From positions 372,001 through 436,000 of the forward strand of contig JAESUZ010005179.1 of the NCBI GenBank assembly GCA_017311185.1: DNA of 64,000 nt, read 5' to 3'. The stretch comes from Proteles cristata cristata. Its lineage: Eukaryota > Chordata > Mammalia > Carnivora > Hyaenidae. A model generated the notes under the pieces. That model made no database searches. It was not told where the DNA came from and worked only from the letters and a program-made list of their open reading frames with translations. Both the position numbers and the translations under genes were made by a program. Below, in pieces: positions 11,983 to 23,399 of this stretch. The stretch's first letter is position 1; every line of letters begins with the position of its first letter.

Positions 11983-12211
11983 TTCTTTTTTTAAAAAAAA
12001 AATTTATATTTTTTTTTGAGAGAGAGAGACAGAGAGCAAGCATGACCAAGCGGGGGAAGGTCAGAGAAAGAGGCGGACACAGAATCAGAAGCAGGTTCCA
12101 GGCTCTGAGCTGTCAACACAGAGCCCAACACGGGGCTCGAACCCACAAACTGTGAGATCATGACCTGAGCCAACGTTGGACACTTAATGGACTGAGCCAC
12201 CCAGGCACTCT
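11983..12211 (-). mobile_element. SINE, minus orientation
   Basis: Ends ggactgagccacccaggcac on the head side and starts with an A/T-rich tail and GAGA tract. Confidence 0.92.
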
Positions 12212-12818
12212 GCCTAGTAACCAAAGTTTCATGATGAGGGTCACCTAGGCTCAAGCTCTTTGGGATGATAACCTGGTTTCAACTGGTCACCAGGAGGGAA
12301 GAGTGGGGGTAGGCATAAGAGAGGTAATTAGATGCCACATTGAAACAATCTAAGTGACCTCGAGGTAGGAGCCAGAGACTTTCCTCACGCACGCTCTCTC
12401 TTCTCCTTCAGCCTATAAGGCTCCTGGAGCTTGGCTTTAGGACTGACAGAGACCCCTGCAAAGTGAGAATGTTAACAGGCTTATTTCCAAACATGTCCCG
12501 TGAAAGCTGAGACTAATTCGGGATGATTGGAATGAACCTTGCCCCTCACAGCTTACAACCTGTTGGAAAGATAAGAAGTTATAAAGAAGGGGGAGTGACT
12601 GGGGGAAGCAATTAATCTTTCTGACTGGCCAGAACAGATGGATGGATCGTTCTGATGCCATCTCTTTCTCTTCTAAGAGACAATTTCATAGTCCCATTTT
12701 TAATTAATATGTGCTGCATCATCATCTTAGATTTTACTCTTGTGATTATCTTCTCCGTGTTATTCATTACTACCCACTCTGGAGAAGTGTCATTTGAAAA
12801 TGAGAATGTGGGGGGTGG

Positions 12819-12938
12819 GGGGACACCTGGGTGGCTCAGTCGGTTAAGGATCCGACTTCAGCTCAGGTCATGATCTTATGGTTTTTGAGTTCAAGCCCCA
12901 CACTGAGCTCTGCACTGATGGCACAGAGCCTGCCTGGG

Positions 12939-12974
<36 letters not shown>

Positions 12975-12998
12975 CTCCACCCCACAAAATAAATAACT
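12819..12998 (+). mobile_element. SINE
   Basis: Starts ggacacctgggtggctcag. The CT-rich body has expanded to an uninterrupted (TC)n run around 12,941-12,972. Confidence 0.9.
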
Positions 12999-13014
12999 TA
13001 GAAAATAAGAAAAT

Positions 13015-13055
13015 AAGAAAGAAAGACAGACAGACAGACAGACAGAAAGACAGAC

Positions 13056-13102
<47 letters not shown>

Positions 13103-13105
13103 AAA
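13015..13105. repeat. Compound (GACA)n(GAAA)n microsatellite
   Basis: Grown from the A-rich tail of the SINE just before it: roughly seven CAGA units followed by about 15 GAAA units. Likely length-variable. Confidence 0.9.
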
Positions 13106-13320
13106 TGACTATCAGACATTGTTTCCAGCACAGAAGGTGAATATAACTTCCTAACCTTAAATACTCTGGGCTTCAATTCAAAAACTAGAAGCAGATGTTC
13201 ATCATTTGTTGGAATCATTTATCTATTCAGTCAGCAAAAATTTCAGAGTGCTTTCTTTATATACCCAGTCCCGGTGATAGAAAGATGAAGAAGAGACAGC
13301 TCCTGCTGTGGCTTCTTCTT

Positions 13321-13514
13321 TTAAAAAAAACATTTTTTTTTTTAATGTTTATTTATACTTGAGAGAGAAAGAGATGGATGGAGACAGAATCAGAAACAGC
13401 TCCAGGCTCTGAGCTGTCAGCACAGAGCCTGACGCGGGGCTCGAACTCATGCACCGTGAGATCACGACCTGAGCCGAAGTCCGACACTAACCGACTGAGC
13501 CCCCACGCGCCCCC
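13321..13514 (-). mobile_element. SINE, minus orientation
   Basis: Tail ttaatgtttatttatacttg, head ending ccgactgagcccccacgcgc. It lies 180 bases beyond the exon 2 donor in SLC19A2 intron 2. Confidence 0.9.
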
Positions 13515-13691
13515 GCTTTGGCTTCTTAAGTCCTCTGTGACACAAGCAGTGGGTGTGGTGCTGGTCTGACTTGGAGGTGCCTCACCCCAGGACAGAAAGG
13601 TCTAGCAGAAGGGGTTTTCCTGCCTGTTTTGACACTGCCGCTCTAGCCACCAGAGGAGCAGCCGCAAGTGCAAGTGTCAGGCCACACTTAC

Positions 13692-14279
13692 TGGCTCCTC
13701 CGCATTTAGAGGGATTGTTGACTCCACGTCCTCCCACCCAGGAAGGTGGTTCGAGGTGGCGGGGTTGGTCACGAGGCCGCCATTCTGTGCCTTGATGCCA
13801 TTCGTTCTCTGGCAAGTGGAAGGGACGTGGTGAAAGAAGAGGCTCTTCTGCGGCATAGGCAGGAACCAGGCCACGGCAAAAGCCACCGAAACACAGGTAA
13901 GAGAGATGACATTCAGGCTGAACAGGGACCAGCCCGCCATGGAGACCAGGATTTGCCCCAGGACAGAGCCCACTGTGAAGCCCACCAAGGCGGCGCTGCG
14001 GCAGTAACTCGTGACCTTCTGGTACATGCTCAGGTCCACCACGCTGTAGATGTAGGAGTAATAGGCGATTTCCGTGGCCGTGGAGACTCCGTAGAAGAAT
14101 TCCAAGAACTGAATGGCCAGCAGTCCCTGGGCGTAGAGCAGCATGAACCACGTGACGATAAGGCTGAGTCCCTGGAGCAGAATAACGGGTTTGTACCGGA
14201 GGTAGTCTGTGGCCAGGAACACGGGAAACAGCAGCACCAGGTACGAGTACGTCCACACTGGATAGACTTTATTGAAGAC
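13692..14279 (-). CDS. SLC19A2: SLC19A2 exon 2
   Basis: 588 bases, exactly 196 codons, phase 0 at both ends. The acceptor is CTGTCAG (AG at 14281-14280) and the donor is CCA/GTAAGTG (GT at 13691-13690). The protein runs from [20 protein letters not shown] to [16 protein letters not shown]. It covers membrane segments 2-6 of the folate/thiamine carrier fold and the large central cytosolic loop beginning [11 protein letters not shown]. This is the biggest coding exon and the most diagnostic for SLC19A2 rather than SLC19A1 or SLC19A3. Four SINEs of alternating orientation crowd the intron just upstream (14.39-15.39 kb). Confidence 0.97.
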
Positions 14280-14376
14280 CTGACAGAAAGAGAAAGTTAA
14301 AAACCCATCAGCGATACCAACAGACCTGGAATATGCGTAACAATGTATTCTCATAAAACAACCCACCAACACCTCT

Positions 14377-14626
14377 AATAAATCCTTATTTTTTTTTTTT
14401 TAATATTTTTATTTTATTTCTAAGCGAGAGAGAGACAGCGTGAGCAGGGGAGGGTCAGAGAGAGAGGGAGACACAGACTCTGAAATAGGCTCTAGGCTCT
14501 GAGCTGGCAGTCAGCACAGAGCCCGACGCGGGGCTCGAACCCACAACCGCGAGATCATGACCTAAGCGAAAGTCGGACGCTTAACTGACTAAGCCACCCA
14601 GGCGCCCCAAATAATAAATCCTTATT
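14377..14626 (-). mobile_element. Felid SINE, minus orientation, with target-site duplication
   Basis: Element at about 14,391-14,608. The duplication aataaatccttatt occurs on both sides. It ends about 110 bases upstream of the exon 2 acceptor of SLC19A2. Confidence 0.94.
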
Positions 14627-14723
14627 AACTGAAGAAATCTCAACGACAATTCTGATAATTGTTTGGAATATACCTCCCCATTTCCACCCCATCACCTTTT
14701 TCTTTTTTTAAAAGTTTATTTCT

Positions 14724-14936
14724 GGGGCACCTGGGTGCCTCAGCCAGTTGAACGTCAGACTTCGGCTCAGGTCATGATCTTGCGGCTTGCGAGTTCAAAC
14801 CCCATGTCGGGCTCTGTGCTGAGAGCTCAGAGCCTGGAGCCTGTTTCAGATTCCATGTCTCCCTCTCCCTCTGCCCTTCCGCCACTGACGCTCTGTCTCT
14901 CTCAAAAATAAATAAATAAACATTTAAAAAAAATAA
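14724..14936 (+). mobile_element. SINE
   Basis: Head ggggcacctgggtgcctcag. It appears to have inserted into the A-tail of the minus-strand SINE at 15,163-15,389. Confidence 0.92.
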
Positions 14937-14942
14937 AAGTTT

Positions 14943-15152
14943 GGGGCGCCTGGGTGGCTTAGTCAGTTAAGCGTCCGACTTTCGCTTAGGTCATGATCTC
15001 GCGGTTCGTGGGTTCGAGCCCCGCATCGGGCTCTGTGCTGACTGCCAGCTCAGAGCCTGGAGCCTGTTTCGGTCTGTGACTCCCTCTCTCTCTGACCCTT
15101 CCCGGCTCACGCTGTCTCTCTCCTAGAAATAAATAAAAAAAAAAAAATTTAA
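14943..15152 (+). mobile_element. Felid SINE
   Basis: Head ggggcgcctgggtggcttag, followed within about ten bases by an oppositely oriented SINE. Confidence 0.94.
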
Positions 15153-15160
15153 AAAAAATA

Positions 15161-15389
15161 AAGGTTTATTTCATTTGAGAAAGAGAGAGAGAGAGCGAGC
15201 GCGCATGCATGTGAGCACATGTGAGCACAAGGAGGGGACGAGCAGAGAGAGTGAATCCCAAGCAGGCCCCACACCGTCAGCACAGAGCCTGAAGCAGGGT
15301 TCAATCTCACGAACTGTGAGATCATGACCTGAGCTGAAAGCTAGGGTCAGATGCTTAATGCTTAATGGAAGGAGCCACCCAGGCGCCCC
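15161..15389 (-). mobile_element. SINE, minus orientation
   Basis: Tail aaggtttatttcatttgaga, head ggagccacccaggcgcccc. It forms an inverted pair with the preceding copy. Confidence 0.92.
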
Positions 15390-15404
15390 ACCTATCATCT
15401 TTTT

Positions 15405-15560
15405 CTTAAAATCCTCCCCATTCATCAAGGCCTAGTTCAAAGCCTTCCTCACCCGGGAAGACTTTGCTGGAGCGGATAATATCTGCACTGCAACACTCAG
15501 AGCTCTCCTGATAACTGCTCTCTGTGTCAGTCTGCCCAATAACCTCATAGCACTGGTTCC
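15405..15560 (+). repeat. L2 LINE fragment
   Basis: Contains the L2 3'-region pattern aaggcctagttcaaagcctt and ctcacccgggaagactttgc. Confidence 0.5.
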
Positions 15561-16721
15561 TAACCATGGCTGCACATCTCCCACGCAGCCTTAAAAAATG
15601 TGCACGCCCAGCCAAAGGCAAGCCTTTACAACCTCCCAGGAGATTTTCCCTGAGCCAGGGCTGAGGACCACTGCCTCACAGGGTAGACTCTTCAAGGGCT
15701 GACCCAACATTGACCTGCACAGCCTTACAGTTCGCATGTTGTGTGGCTCATCAACTCTTACTTCTGGCCACAGAATAGGGAGTCTTGATCCTACTGTTTG
15801 ATTAGGTTTCTCTGCTTTTAAGTTCTATTTCTTTGGGGGAACAGGTCAAGGGGATACGTCTGTCCCACAGTCTTGACAGAAGAATTATCTGTGGATGACA
15901 GGACTACAGGCAACTTTGATGGCCTTCTTTTTGCTTGTCTGAAATATATATATTAAAAAAAATAAGATATTTTTGTTTTCTTTTTAATGTATTTTTAAAA
16001 TTGGGATAAAGTAGAAATATCTTTACAATAAGCGCTCCACCATAAAGACCTCGCTGGAATTTCACTCCCATCATTTGCTGGCAAGGGTTTTTTGTTTGGT
16101 TGTCTGAGTTCCCTATTGCCTTAGTCTCTGTTATCAGTAAAAGAAGGGTAAGCCTTGTACCAATGACTGAGTGAGAGGATCCATGGAAATCACTCATTCC
16201 ACTTTCCTGGAGGTCTGAAGACTTGAGCTGAAGCCGCCCCTTTGGGACAATATACTAAGTAAATCAACTGAGCTGCCATCCTCACTCTTGCAGCATCGAC
16301 TGTAGGGGACTCTCTCCTCTCTGACTCCAGGGTCTAGCAAGGGCCTGGTGGGGATACAGGCGAGCCAGGTTTTTAAATGACCATTTCAAAGTCTGGATTG
16401 GTGGCCCCAATTTTTAAGTGCTTTCTGAAAGGCGGTCTTTGCTCCATGGCAAAGGATTTAGCCTGGTGCCCTCCCTCTAATCCCAGACCTGGACAATTTA
16501 AGGCCAAGGGTAACTTTCTTTTTAACTCTCACGTGTGCTTCAGTTCACCCAAATGTAAAATGGGCTAATTGTTTCAAGGGTTTAGAGGAACAATAAAAAG
16601 TGAACTCTTATAGGATCTTTGTCCAGTGCAGAGCGCAACTGTAAAAGTTAAATATGGTCTGAAATTTATCCCAGACTTGGTTTCTGCTTCTGACTGGCCA
16701 GATACCAAATGTGGCTTGTCG
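15561..16721. other. Intronic sequence without recognised features (SLC19A2 intron 1)
   Basis: No coding similarity, RNA gene or young repeat seen. Confidence 0.4.
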
Positions 16722-16935
16722 AGGGGTGCCTGAGTGGCTCAGTGTGCTGAGTGTCCAGCTCTTGATTTTCGCTCAGAGCATGATCCCAGGGCCACGGGAC
16801 TGAGCCCAGCACCAGGCTCTGCGTGGAATGTGGAGCCTGCCTAAGATCCTCTCTCGCTCTCTCCCTGTGTCCCTCTCCCTTCTGTGTTCTGTCTCTCTCT
16901 TTACAATTTAAAAAAAACAAAAAACAAAAAACAGT
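16722..16935 (+). mobile_element. Diverged CAN-SINE
   Basis: Head ggggtgcctgagtggctcag; the body differs from the common felid subfamily (cagctcttgattttcgctca), suggesting an older carnivore subfamily. Confidence 0.85.
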
Positions 16936-17188
16936 GATTCGTCTAACAGCTTCACCTTCATGAATTTTAGCCAGCTGGTATTTGCATAAATCATTTAGCA
17001 ATCTCTACTCAATCAGGAAATTTCTTGCACTGAATAGGTGTATGAAAAGAATAATCATGAACTATAGAAATGACTTGATGCAAAGGTTTGTAAATTTTAG
17101 CAACTGAAGGACAAAGTGCACTTGGTCCACACAACCACAGCGTGAGACACCTCAGCAGAAAACCAAGGGGACGGGGAAACTTTGGGAT

Positions 17189-17476
17189 AAAAGCTGCGAA
17201 GAGTATTTGCACGTATAGGAGGATTAGGAGGAACTTAATGGAGGACCGTGGGGGAGAAGAAGGGGGGAAGTGGTGGGGGAGAGGGAGGGAGGCAAACCAT
17301 GAGAGACTCTTGAATGCTGAGAACAAACTGAGGGCTGACGGGCATGGGGGTGAGGGGAAGGGGGTGATGGGCATGGAGGAGGGCACTTGTGGGGATGAGC
17401 ACTGGGTGCTATATGGAAACCAACTTGACAATAAACTATTTGTGGGAAGAAAAAAAAAAAAAGCTGCGAGGAGTAA
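17189..17476 (+). mobile_element. L1 3' end, 5'-truncated
   Basis: About 255 bases of carnivore L1 3' UTR (gagactcttgaatgctgaga ... actgggtgctatatggaaac ... aataaactatttg, poly(A)). The flanking duplications aaagctgcgaagagta and aaagctgcgaggagta lie at about 17,190-17,205 and 17,460-17,475. Confidence 0.93.
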
Positions 17477-17646
17477 AGGCTTCCCTAGAGACCTCACGGT
17501 GCTTTCCACGAACAACTCCCCACTCCCTTTTGCCTGTGGTTTCACAGCTGGTCCCCTACAGTTTCCTACGTGTGCAACTGCCCCGCTGACTCCACAAGTT
17601 TCCTCACCTTCACGCTCTCCCCAACACAACGCCACAGCTGTTAGCC

Positions 17647-19222
17647 ATCACACCTTTCCTTTATTTTATTTTATTTTTTTTTTTACAAATAGTTTATTGT
17701 CAAATTAGTTTCCACATAACACCCAGTGCTCATCCCCACAAGTGTCCTCCTCCATGCCCATCCCCCATCCATCAGTCCTCAGTTTTTGTCAGCATTCAAG
17801 AGTCTCTCATGGTTTGCCTCTCTCCCTTTCCCCCACCATTTCCGCCCTTCTTCTCCCCCTTGGTCCTCTGTTAAGTTCTTCCTAATCCTCCTATACGTGC
17901 ACACATATGATATTTGTCCTTCTCTGCCTGACTTATTTCGCTCAGCATAACACCCTCAAGGTCCATCCATGTTGCTACACATGGCCAGATTTCATTCTTT
18001 CTCATTGCCATGTAGTATTCCATGGTATAGATAAACCACATCTTCTTGATCCATTCATCTGTTGATGGACACTTAGGCTCTTTCCATGTTTTAGCTATTG
18101 TGGAGAGTGCTGCTATGAACATTGGGGTACATGTGCTCCTATGCATCAGCATTTCTGTATCCCTTGGGTAAATTCCTAGCAGTGCTAGTGCTGGGTCATA
18201 GGGGAGTTCTATTGTTAGTTTCCTGAGGAACCTCCACACTGTTTTCCAGAGGGGCTGTACCAGTTTACATTCCCACCAACAGTGTAGGAGGGTGCCCCTT
18301 TCTCCACATCCTCACCGGCATCTAGAGTTCTCTGATTGGCTCATTTTAGCCACTCTGACTGGCGTGAGGTGGTATCTCAGTGCGGTTTTGATTTGTATTT
18401 CCCTGATGAGGAGTGATGCTGAGCATTGTTTCATGTGTCTGTTGGCCATCTGGATGTCCTCTTTGGAGAAGTGTCTGTTCATATCTTCTGCCCATTTCTT
18501 CACTGGGTTGTTTGTTTTTCGGGCGTGTAGTTTGGTGAGTTCCTTATAGGTTCTGGATATTAACCCTTTATCTGATATGTCATTTGCAACTATCTTTTCC
18601 CATTCCGTTGGTTGCCTATTAATTTTCTGGGTTGTTTCCTTGGCTGTGCAGAAGCTTTTAATCTTGATGAGGTCCCAACAGTTTATTTTTGCTCTTGATT
18701 CCCTTGCTTTTGGGGATGTGTCAAGTAAGAAGTTGCTGCGGTGGAGGTCAAGGAGGTTGTTTCCTGCTTTCTCCTCTAGGGTGTTGATAGTTTCCTGTCT
18801 CACGTTCAGGTCCTTTATCCATTTTGAGTTTATTTTTGTGCATGGTGTGAGAAAATGATCTAGTTTCATTCTTCTGCATGTTGCTGTCCAGTTCTCCCAA
18901 CACCATCTGTTAAAAAGGCTGTCTTTTTCCATTGGATATTCTTTCCTGCTTTGTCAAAGATTAGTTGGCTGTATACTTTTGGGTCCACTTCTGAGTTCTC
19001 AATTCTGTTCCACTGGTCTATGTGTCTGTTTTTGTGCCAATACCATACTGTCTTGACGATGACAGCTTTGTAGTAGAGGCTAAAGTCTGGAATGGTGATC
19101 CCTCCCGTTTTGGTTTTATTTTTCAGGATTACTTTGGCTATTTGGGGTCTTTTGTGGTTCCATACAAATTTTTGGATAGTTTGTTCTAGTTTTGAGAAGT
19201 ATGCTATCACACCTTTCCTTTA
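17647..19222 (-). mobile_element. L1, 1.54 kb, 5'-truncated, minus orientation
   Basis: The element spans 17,664-19,205 between duplications atcacacctttccttta (17,647-17,663 and 19,206-19,222). It carries the 3' UTR and the C-terminal part of ORF2, split by frameshifts. Recognisable L1 ORF2 stretches include [16 protein letters not shown] and [16 protein letters not shown] (18,870-19,210), the frame at 18,312-18,932, and KKMWFIYTMEYYMAMRKNE (near 18,000). It is a dead copy in SLC19A2 intron 1. Confidence 0.96.
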
Positions 19223-19382
19223 AAACTACTCTCCGCCACTGCCCTCAATACCCCATGCTCTTCAGTTCCCATCACACCCTTCGGGATTGGACTCCAGTAG
19301 TACTGTCCGTACCTAGGCCTGTTCTATACCTTTCAGTAACAGCTGTCCTGAAATGATTAGCTGCAAGGTTTTCATTATATAA

Positions 19383-19400
19383 ATCTTATATTTTTTCTTT

Positions 19401-19438
<38 letters not shown>

Positions 19439-19545
19439 TATCTCAAGCAAGCTCCACGCTCAGAACAGAGGCCAAAGTGGGGCTTGATCTCACGACCCAA
19501 AATCAAGAGCTGGACACTCAACCAACTGAGCCACCCAGGCGCCCC
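19383..19545 (-). mobile_element. SINE, minus orientation
   Basis: (GA)n tract after a poly(T) tail, head ccaactgagccacccaggcg. The body type aatcaagagctggacactca marks an older CAN-SINE subfamily. Confidence 0.88.
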
Positions 19546-19859
19546 TCATCCTTTCAATTATCAACTTAAAATGCTCGTCTGTAAGTCGAATTCACTCCTA
19601 ACATAAAAACCACAACCAAGATAATAAAGATGAGGAAAAGGAACACTGTAAGGCCAAGTAGTAATGAAATTAGAGGCAAGTGGGGTGGGATGGGAAGGTG
19701 GGGGAAGAGACGGTTTCTCTTTTACTCATTCTAAATAAAAGACCTATTTCATCTCCAGGGAGAGAGATCAAGCCAGGCTGCTGAATGTCCCTCTCACAGC
19801 GTTATCAGCTTTATAATAACAAGCGTCCACGGATGTGCCACATGCTACGCTAATTGCCT

Positions 19860-20030
19860 TACCTAACATGGCTTCATTTAATCCAAACAACCACCCTAAG
19901 TGGTAAATGCTTTTATTATCTCTATTTTACAACTGAGGAACCGAGGCCTTACAAAAAGGTTAAGTAAATTATCCAAAGTCAGCACAGCTAGTAAGTAAGT
20001 GGTAGATGGAGGATTAGGGCCTTGCTATTT
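19860..20030 (-). repeat. MIR
   Basis: Contains tttacaactgaggaaccgag and agtcagcacagctagtaagt in minus-strand MIR order. Confidence 0.75.
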
Positions 20031-22849
20031 TGAATCCACATACTTAAAAGGCCTCATTTCTTCAACTGGAAAACTGGAACTGACCATCTACTACGTTCCA
20101 GGGTTACTTCTATGGCAACGTTTCCAGGCTGTATGGAGGTGCTCTGACGGGGCAGTCATGAAGACACAAAGACCACACGATCTCCAGAGCTCGGCCAGCC
20201 ACTGGTTGGCCCAAAGATCTCTTCTCTTCCAGTGCTGCCAAGGACAAACTGTGACACCAGAAAATGTTTCTTCGATGGATACTTTTAATCTTGAAGGGAA
20301 ACTTCCTACAGGCAAAAATGTACACATTACAGACTCTCGTTGTCCAAACCCTAGACAGTGCCTTCTTATCTCTGGTAAAATCTATCATGTGAGCAAAGGG
20401 AACTGATTTTATTGTAAGGTGCCTGCCCCCATTCCTTAGATCAGAGCTCATCTGCGCTTTCTTTCTGAGACACAGAAAGTCGAGAGAAAACAGATGTTCA
20501 TCTTAAGCTCTAATTTGATTTAGACCTTATTTTAGAACCAAGTTTCAATTAAACAAGTAGCTAGTAAGGTCTTATTTGCACAACACTTCAAGCTGTATGG
20601 ATGAAAAATAAAATAAAATGAAACAAAGCTTCCGTTCTTCAGGAATTCTGAACCTAATTAGGATACATATTCATACGTAATTTATAAGAGAGATAGGAAA
20701 TACGTACCTTGAAAGGAGGAGAAAGGTAGAGGCTAACAGAAAGGCAGATAGGTACGGAAGTGTATTCCAAGCAGAGATCACGACTTCGAGCACAGGCTAG
20801 TAGATGAGAGACTGGATATCCTGGATTTTGGACTAGAAGATTAATGTGGATGGGTACATGAAAGAAAGCAAGGGGAAGAAAGATGCAGCAGAAGCTCTTA
20901 CTCCCGTAACAGCCGAATTCTGTAAGACTCTGGAGAGCAGACAGAATAGGTAGAATGTTTAAAAAAAAAAAAATCAAAGAAAGGTGGTGAATGTGTGAAA
21001 TCACATGTTAAAAAAGATGAAAGAGTAGAAAAGTGCTGGCGAAATGGGAGCTCTATTTTATGAGACTGGCTTTCAACAATTAGAACACAGTCCATTTTTA
21101 ACCTATTTAAAACTTACATAGCGGTAGTACCTAAAAGAGGCTAACATTTTCCCTAAAATCTAAGACAAAACCCTTCAGGCATGCAAAGGGAGAAAATTCT
21201 GTCCTTTTGTTTTTGGACATGGTTAACCATCGCTCCATTTAAGACGATCGAAGATGGCCTTTCTAACGTTCTCTAGGGAGTAAATAAAAACTTCAGAACT
21301 TTGCTGACCATGACCTGACATTCACTTTGCCTCAGAGTCATGTCCACTGGTGAAAGCAAGCGTTAGGTCAGGAAGGAGGACAAGTTGTCTATTTATTTCT
21401 GTTATTAGATATTCAAAAAACCCAGGGTTCCGGAGAGGGTGAGCAGAGCCCTACCGTGAGCCAAGGGCCCAGGTACTCACAAGTGGCCTCCTTGCTAGAC
21501 CACCAGGCGTCTCTTCAGACTCTGCCCTCCCCCTCCCCCAACGTGCAGCCACAGGAACCTGCTAGATGTTTGTTATGTAATCAGCAAACATTTAGGGGGC
21601 CTCGAACCCCTGACTCCATCAGTGAACATATTCTCTCACCCCAGAAGGCCCTGCGTAGACAGGGCACATGACGGCACATGACAGAACTCTCTGCCCAGGG
21701 CACATGACAAAACGGATCACCTTTCAAACGTCAGCACGCAGAGCGTGTTTCTCCTATGTGGCCTTATGCCCAGCAGGGTGAACAGACTGCGTAGGTCACA
21801 TCGCAGCTCACATGGAACTTTCATTACACGCAGCTCAGAAGTTATCACTTCTGCTTCAGGGTCAGTGGTAGCTCTGGGTCTCCAGAATCATTCGTCCTCA
21901 TATTTACTGCAGTCGTTTTCTCCTTGTAAAATTATTCTGCCCATGATCTTAAAATGTTAACGATGTTGACATTCAAACAGGTAATGAACAGCGGTCACAG
22001 CCCTTTGGGGGGTGGTCCAAAAGACTGAGAAATACAAGATGTGAAGTTGGGTAAAAGCCGGTGATGCTTGCTGGAGGTAAGACAATAGGAGACGTTCAAA
22101 TGAAACCCTCAAATCCAGCATTCAACACCGACTTTCAATTCCCTGCTAAGCGTCCTTGAAAACGGAAAGGTAAAGCCAACAACAAACTGGCCTGTGAGTA
22201 ATTCTATCCTGCTCTGACCTGTTACGCAGGGACAGTGAGCTGCTACTCAAAAAAGGTGATTACCAACCACAGGAAGAAGGGTCAAGTTTAAATGGAAGGA
22301 GTATTTCATTGCAACGGGGGCAGGGAGGGAGGGAAGGAAGAGTAGGCATCGCGGAAAAGAGAAACGTCTACTCAACGCCCACGCATCCTTCACCCCGTGC
22401 TGGGTTCTAGAAAAGATACCAGACCTCTGCTTTCACGCCTGTGGCTGAACAACAAAACTAACATCCATGAACCAACAACTCACAATGCACGAAAAACTAT
22501 AATTAAGTGCCAATTACGTGATACCATCTCAGTATCTGCGTTTATCCCAGGAGGTAGGATCTGGCGGGGGGGCGGGCAGCATGTCCTTGGACAAAGTCTC
22601 ACCTAAATAAAAATCAAAACCGATGAAGGTGATGGATGGTTGTTTGTTGTTCTGCCCTTACCCGAGCACAGCCAGAGCCTCACCTACTTAAAAGTCAAAA
22701 CTAATTAAGGTGACGGCTTTGTCTGCTGCTATTTGAGCACGTCCATGCAGTCGAAGGTGGGTGCAGCTGGGAGGCGGAGCGTCCCGGCGGAAAGCGGGGG
22801 CTAATCGGCACCTGCTTCCCCGCTTGCTTCAGAAATAAAGTTTCTTCAC
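20031..22849. other. SLC19A2 intron 1, 5' part, mostly single-copy
   Basis: Nearly 2.8 kb next to the promoter with no young SINE or L1 insertion. The open frames show no family resemblance. Its relative freedom from insertions may mark first-intron regulatory sequence, which is inference only. Confidence 0.4.
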
Positions 22850-23160
22850 GTCTTTCGAGAGCGCGCGCGCCACGTGAGCAGCGGAAGGGCCGCGACGGAG
22901 AACCCCAAGCCCACTCCGGGATGAACCCCCAAACACGAGACCGTGATCTCAGCCGACACCCAGACACCGACGCTTCACCGACGGGGTCTCGCAGGCACCC
23001 CCGTCTCCCCACTTTCAATCAACACTCACTAAACCTGTGCGCAAAGCACAACCGGCTACTCGCACTTTCTCACCCGAACACCCCGCAGCGCCCCCTGTCA
23101 GCCCCCCGCCGAACTGCCGGACCGACCCGCGCGGAGCCGCAGAGCCGGGCGGGGAGCCCC

Positions 23161-23211
23161 GGCGCCTCCACGTCCCCCCGGCGCCTCCACGTCCCCCCGG
23201 CGCCTACCTCC
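23161..23211. repeat. 19-bp tandem repeat next to the exon 1 splice donor
   Basis: The unit ggcgcctccacgtcccccc stands at 23,161-23,179 and 23,180-23,198. A third, diverged partial unit at 23,199-23,211 carries the exon 1 splice donor. Read as RNA (minus strand), intron 1 therefore begins with repeated G6 runs. Confidence 0.85.
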
Positions 23212-23399
23212 CGGTCCGTCAGGTTCTTGTCCGGCCCCAGCAGGTAGGGGGTCAGAAAGGGCTCGGACGGCCTGAGGTTGGCGAAGAAGCCGCAGGCGCA
23301 CAGCAGCGCGGTGGGCAGCAGCCAGCCCCCGCGGGGCCCGCGGGCCGTGCGCAGGAGCAGCGCCGCCGCGCGCCGCGACCCCGGGCCGGGCACAGCCAT
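23208..23399 (-). CDS. SLC19A2: SLC19A2 exon 1 with start codon (thiamine transporter 1)
   Basis: 192 bases, 64 codons. The ATG occupies 23,399-23,397 and the donor is GAG/GTAGGC (GT at 23,207-23,206). The product starts [20 protein letters not shown] and continues into [20 protein letters not shown], membrane segment 1 and the signature region of SLC19 carriers. SLC19A2 imports thiamine with high affinity at the plasma membrane, and loss of the human gene causes thiamine-responsive megaloblastic anaemia. The KNLT sequon just before the donor (Asn59) corresponds to the known glycosylated Asn of human THTR1. The N-terminus is about four residues shorter than human because the alanine run is contracted. 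The start context is weak at -3 (C) but has G at +4. The large open frames on other frames here come from the CpG island. Confidence 0.96.

Noticed and set aside
13015..13105. Regular short units resembling a repeat array
   Set aside because: A simple GACA/GAAA microsatellite grown from a SINE tail; no spacers, so not a CRISPR-like array.
13582..14256. 224-codon minus-strand frame over SLC19A2 exon 2
   Set aside because: It is the exon in a shifted frame; the adjoining frame matches THTR1 over 196 codons with correct splice sites.
18312..19210. Minus-strand protein-like frames with reverse-transcriptase character
   Set aside because: They belong to a 5'-truncated, frame-shifted L1 ORF2 bounded by target-site duplications, not to a host gene.
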